Assembly (NCBI GenBank): GCA_017933995.1
Contig: JAGBKI010000025.1
Coordinates: forward strand, 1-44,671
Length of the DNA stretch: 44,671 nucleotides
DNA from: Bacteroidaceae bacterium
GTDB lineage: Bacteria; Bacteroidota; Bacteroidia; Bacteroidales; Bacteroidaceae
Direction of reading: 5' to 3'
Shown here: positions 42,818 through 44,671 of the stretch, piece by piece
Position numbering within the stretch: position 1 is the stretch's first letter
How the letters are laid out: each line of letters opens with the position of its first letter
Notes under the pieces: model-generated
Databases searched by the model: none
What the model was told of the DNA's origin: nothing
What the model saw: only the letters and a program-made list of their open reading frames with translations
Translations under genes and position numbers: made by a program

Positions 42818-43069
42818 TTATTTGCGAGCCTTGGCGTAGCGGCTGAGGAACTTGTCCACGCGGCCAGCGGTGTCCACGAGCTTCGCCTTGCCCGTGTAGA
42901 ACGGGTGGGACGTGTTGGAGATTTCAATCTTAACGAGCGGATAGGTTTCGCCCTCGAATTCCACCGTCTCGTTGGAGCGGCAAGTGGAACGCGAAAGGAA
43001 CATGTCGCCGTTGCTCATGTCTTTGAAAACCACGGGACGGTAGTTCTCGGGATGCAGTCCTTGTTTCAT
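42818..43069 (-). CDS. rpmE2: Ribosomal protein L31, type B
   Basis: 83 residues from the ATG at 43069 ([15 protein letters not shown]). The longer in-frame extension is non-coding repeat. The conserved [24 protein letters not shown] block identifies L31. It has a single cysteine (STCRS) and so lacks the CxxC zinc pairs: this is the zinc-independent (C-minus) form. It is usually the sole L31 of Bacteroidales. It has its own promoter and a leader of about 70 nt. Confidence 0.96.
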   Translation of the reverse strand: MKQGLHPENYRPVVFKDMSNGDMFLSRSTCRSNETVEFEGETYPLVKIEISNTSHPFYTGKAKLVDTAGRVDKFLSRYAKARK

Positions 43070-43148
43070 TATCGTTTGATGTGTTTTTATTGTTTCGTTA
43101 ATATGGTTTTGGTAACTATTAACGTGTAATGGTCGCAGTTTTTCGGCG

Positions 43149-43179
43149 CAAAAGTAACACATTCTTTTGTTCCGGCAAA
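43149..43179 (-). promoter_or_regulatory. Promoter of rpmE2
   Basis: Minus-strand TTTG (43176-43179), 19-nt spacer, TACTTTTG followed by C (43149-43156). This is a full match to the Bacteroidetes consensus and the best promoter in the window. The leader is about 70 nt and AT-rich. Confidence 0.8.
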
Positions 43180-43262
43180 TACCCGCCGCAATTTTAAGGC
43201 CGAAAATCCTTGCTTTCGTGTGTTTTACAGCCCTTTCCGCAATATTTCTCACACCAATCCGC

Positions 43263-43592
43263 GCACCAACTACCACAACGGCACCACCACTCGCCGCTGC
43301 CAAGCCATCCCACATCCACGAACGACACGCACCAACTACCACAACGACACCACCACTCGCCGCTGCCGAGCCATCCCACATCTACGAACGACACGCACCA
43401 ACTACCACAACGACACCACCACTCGCCGCTGCCGAGCCATCCCACATCCACGAACGACACGCACCAACTACCACAACGACACCACCACTCGCCGCTGCCG
43501 AGCCATCCCACATCCACGAACGACACGCACCAACTACCACAACGACACCACCACTCGCCGCTGCTGAACCATCCCACACCCACGAACGACAC
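43263..43592. repeat. Five 66-bp tandem repeats
   Basis: Units start at 43263, 43329, 43395, 43461 and 43527, each 66 bp, and a sixth begins at 43593 and diverges after a few bases. Differences between units are few (e.g. CGGCACC/CGACACC, CCAAGCC/CCGAGCC, ATCCACG/ATCTACG). Since 66 is a multiple of 3, several frames on both strands stay open (22-residue units such as [19 protein letters not shown]), but no start with a leader, signal peptide or known fold supports translation. There are no spacers, so it is not CRISPR. Confidence 0.92.
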
Positions 43593-43659
43593 GCACCAGT
43601 CCCTCTGCGGCTCTCCGCACGCCTTGCCGTTTCATTTTGCCACGCCCGAAAACCCAAGA

Positions 43660-44142
43660 AACTCGTACCATTCTCTACCACACCAACTGCATTCTTCCCC
43701 TTCCCCACACCATTCTCTACCACTCCCACACCGTTCTCCCCCACAACCGCACCATTCTTCCTCATCCCCGTAGCATTCTCCCCTACAACCGCACCATTCT
43801 CCCCCACTCCCACACCGTTCTCCCCTACTCCCACACCGTTCTCCCCTCATCCCCACAGCGTTCTCCCCCACAACTGCACCATTCTTCCCCATCCCCGTAC
43901 CATTCTCCCCCACAACAGCACCATTCTCCCCCACAACAGCACCATTCTCCCCCACTCCCACACCGTTCTCCCCTCATCCCCCACACCGTTCTCCCCTCAT
44001 CCCCACACCGTTCTCCCCTCATCCCCACACCGTTCTCCCCAAATCCCACATCATTCTCCCCAAATCCCACATCATTCTCCCCAAATCCCACATCATTCTC
44101 CCCAAATCCCACATCATTCTCCCCAAATCCCACAAGAATCCG
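43660..44142. repeat. C-rich CACCATTCTCCC minisatellite
   Basis: Degenerate 18-22 bp units built on CACC(A/G)TTCTCCCC fill about 480 bp. Towards the end they become perfect 21-bp copies of CATTCTCCCCAAATCCCACAT (from about 44030 to 44130). The plus strand is almost without G over long stretches. No gene is supported. Confidence 0.85.
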
Positions 44143-44226
44143 CAAACTAAGCCTTAATTTCTACAAACTAAGGCTTAATTTGTACAAACATAGGCTTAGT
44201 TTCTACAAATTAAGGCTTAATTTGCA
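44143..44226. repeat. Four 21-bp tandem repeats, palindromic core, locus B
   Basis: Units 44143-44163, 44164-44184, 44185-44205 and 44206-44226 match the repeat of locus A (33534-33617), e.g. CAAACTAAGGCTTAATTTGTA and CAAATTAAGGCTTAATTTGCA. Both loci have exactly four units and both are followed by GA(A/T)TT. Here the array is joined to another 21-bp repeat. Confidence 0.9.
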
Positions 44227-44289
44227 GAATTGAAAGGCACAAGAAAGTTTTAAACCCAAACGCGCGAAGATTTGTGTAGGCTTACTCTG

Positions 44290-44671
44290 AACAGGGAATG
44301 GTGGAAGCGAGCGAAAAGACGGGGGGAAGTAAACGGGGAGGCGGGGGAAGAGAGCGGAAAGGCAAGGAAAGCGGGCGGAGAGGCGGGGGAAGAGAGCGGA
44401 AAGGCGGGGGAAGGAAATGGGGAGGCGGGGAAGAGCAGGCGAAAAGGCGTTGAAGAGCAGGCAGAGCGGCGGGGAAAATGGGTGGAGATGCGAGGGGGGA
44501 AGCGGGCGCGGAGGCAAGGAAAGCAGGCGGCGCGGTGGGGAAAGTGAGCGGGGAAGCGGGGGAAGGGAACGGGGAGGCGGGGGAGGAGAGCGGAAAGGCA
44601 AGAAAAGTGAGCGGAGAGGCGGTGAAGAGCAGGCGGCGCGGCGAGGAAGTAAACGGGGAGGCGGGGGAGGG
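44290..44671. repeat. Polypurine G/A-rich repeat to the window edge
   Basis: About 380 bp in which the plus strand is almost only G and A. It is built of shuffled units such as GGGGAGGCGGGGGAAGAGAGC and GGAAAGGCAAGGAAAGC. It continues beyond the window. No gene, promoter or terminator is visible. Such tracts can form triplex DNA and are prone to replication slippage. Confidence 0.8.

Noticed and set aside
43263-43592. CRISPR array
   Set aside because: Units are contiguous 66-bp copies with no variable spacers and no cas genes.
43167-44150. 327-codon Thr/Pro-rich frame across the 66-bp and C-rich repeats
   Set aside because: Open only because the repeat periods are multiples of three. Other frames and the opposite strand are open too. 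There is no credible start and no signal peptide, and the frame runs into a different repeat type. Kept as repeat DNA, not a gene.

Overview
The window is a GC-rich stretch of a Bacteroidales chromosome, most likely Prevotellaceae or a close relative. The evidence is the gene families (DUF4488, DUF4468, BACON, M60-like, GH123-like, type B L31, a diverged EF-G2), two secreted proteins ending in the same 'YDLQGRRV...GGVYI..GRKV.VK' tail, and promoters of the Bacteroidetes type (TTTG about 19-21 nt before TAnnTTTG). No tRNA, rRNA, transposase, phage gene or CRISPR array was seen. Most genes are ordinary core or gut-lifestyle genes. The unusual content is between the genes.

Layout. 1-3.7 kb (minus): an N-acetylhexosamine-kinase-like phosphotransferase and a DPP-IV-type S9 peptidase. 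4.1-10.3 kb (plus): the branched-chain amino acid operon ilvD-ilvB-ilvN-ilvC, then an acyl-ACP thioesterase with its own promoter. 10.5-12.4 kb (minus): a DUF4488 protein and queC-queF (queuosine precursor synthesis). 12.6-13.75 kb (plus): a membrane metallophosphoesterase. 13.75-14.64 kb: a gene-free stretch with a strong candidate structured RNA and a run of small hairpins. 14.6-21.4 kb (minus): an aspartyl protease with PDZ domain, a double-thioredoxin protein and a large CotH/dockerin surface protein. 21.8-24.9 kb (plus): hflX and a GH123-like glycosidase. 25-26.3 kb (minus): two zinc-ribbon membrane proteins. 26.6-28.9 kb (plus): a DUF4468 protein and a PQQ-propeller-like lipoprotein. 28.9-33.3 kb (minus): a GH25 lysozyme, rpe, an NrnA-like DHH phosphoesterase and PPi-dependent phosphofructokinase. 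33.9-37 kb (plus): a TerB-DnaJ protein and EF-G2. 37.3-38.2 kb (minus): manA. 38.4-42.7 kb (plus): an LRR surface protein and a BACON-F5/8C-M60 mucin-peptidase-like protein. 42.8-43.1 kb (minus): rpmE2. 43.2-44.67 kb: almost pure tandem repeats with no convincing gene.

The genes suggest a saccharolytic, host- or gut-associated anaerobe. It has PPi-linked glycolysis, amino-sugar and mannose entry steps, secreted peptidases and glycosidases directed at mucin-like glycoproteins, its own BCAA synthesis, and an EF-G2 whose GTPase motifs are degraded like those of the Bacteroides colonisation factor.

The strongest unexplained signals are six. (i) A composite intergenic module occurs twice: a 7-bp array over the stop codon of the upstream gene, followed by an 8-bp AACTNNNN array that runs into the ATG of the downstream gene. 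(ii) An AT-island motif, ACTCCGTATTATATATATG, is fused to two unrelated start codons and has relatives elsewhere in the window, including inside genes. (iii) A run of palindromes with 6-7 bp arms and 3-nt loops lies at 14.37-14.6 kb. (iv) A 21-bp palindromic tandem repeat is present in four copies at each of two loci 10.6 kb apart. (v) A roughly 190-nt long-range-paired RNA candidate lies at 13.9-14.1 kb. (vi) The last 1.4 kb consists of successive minisatellites.
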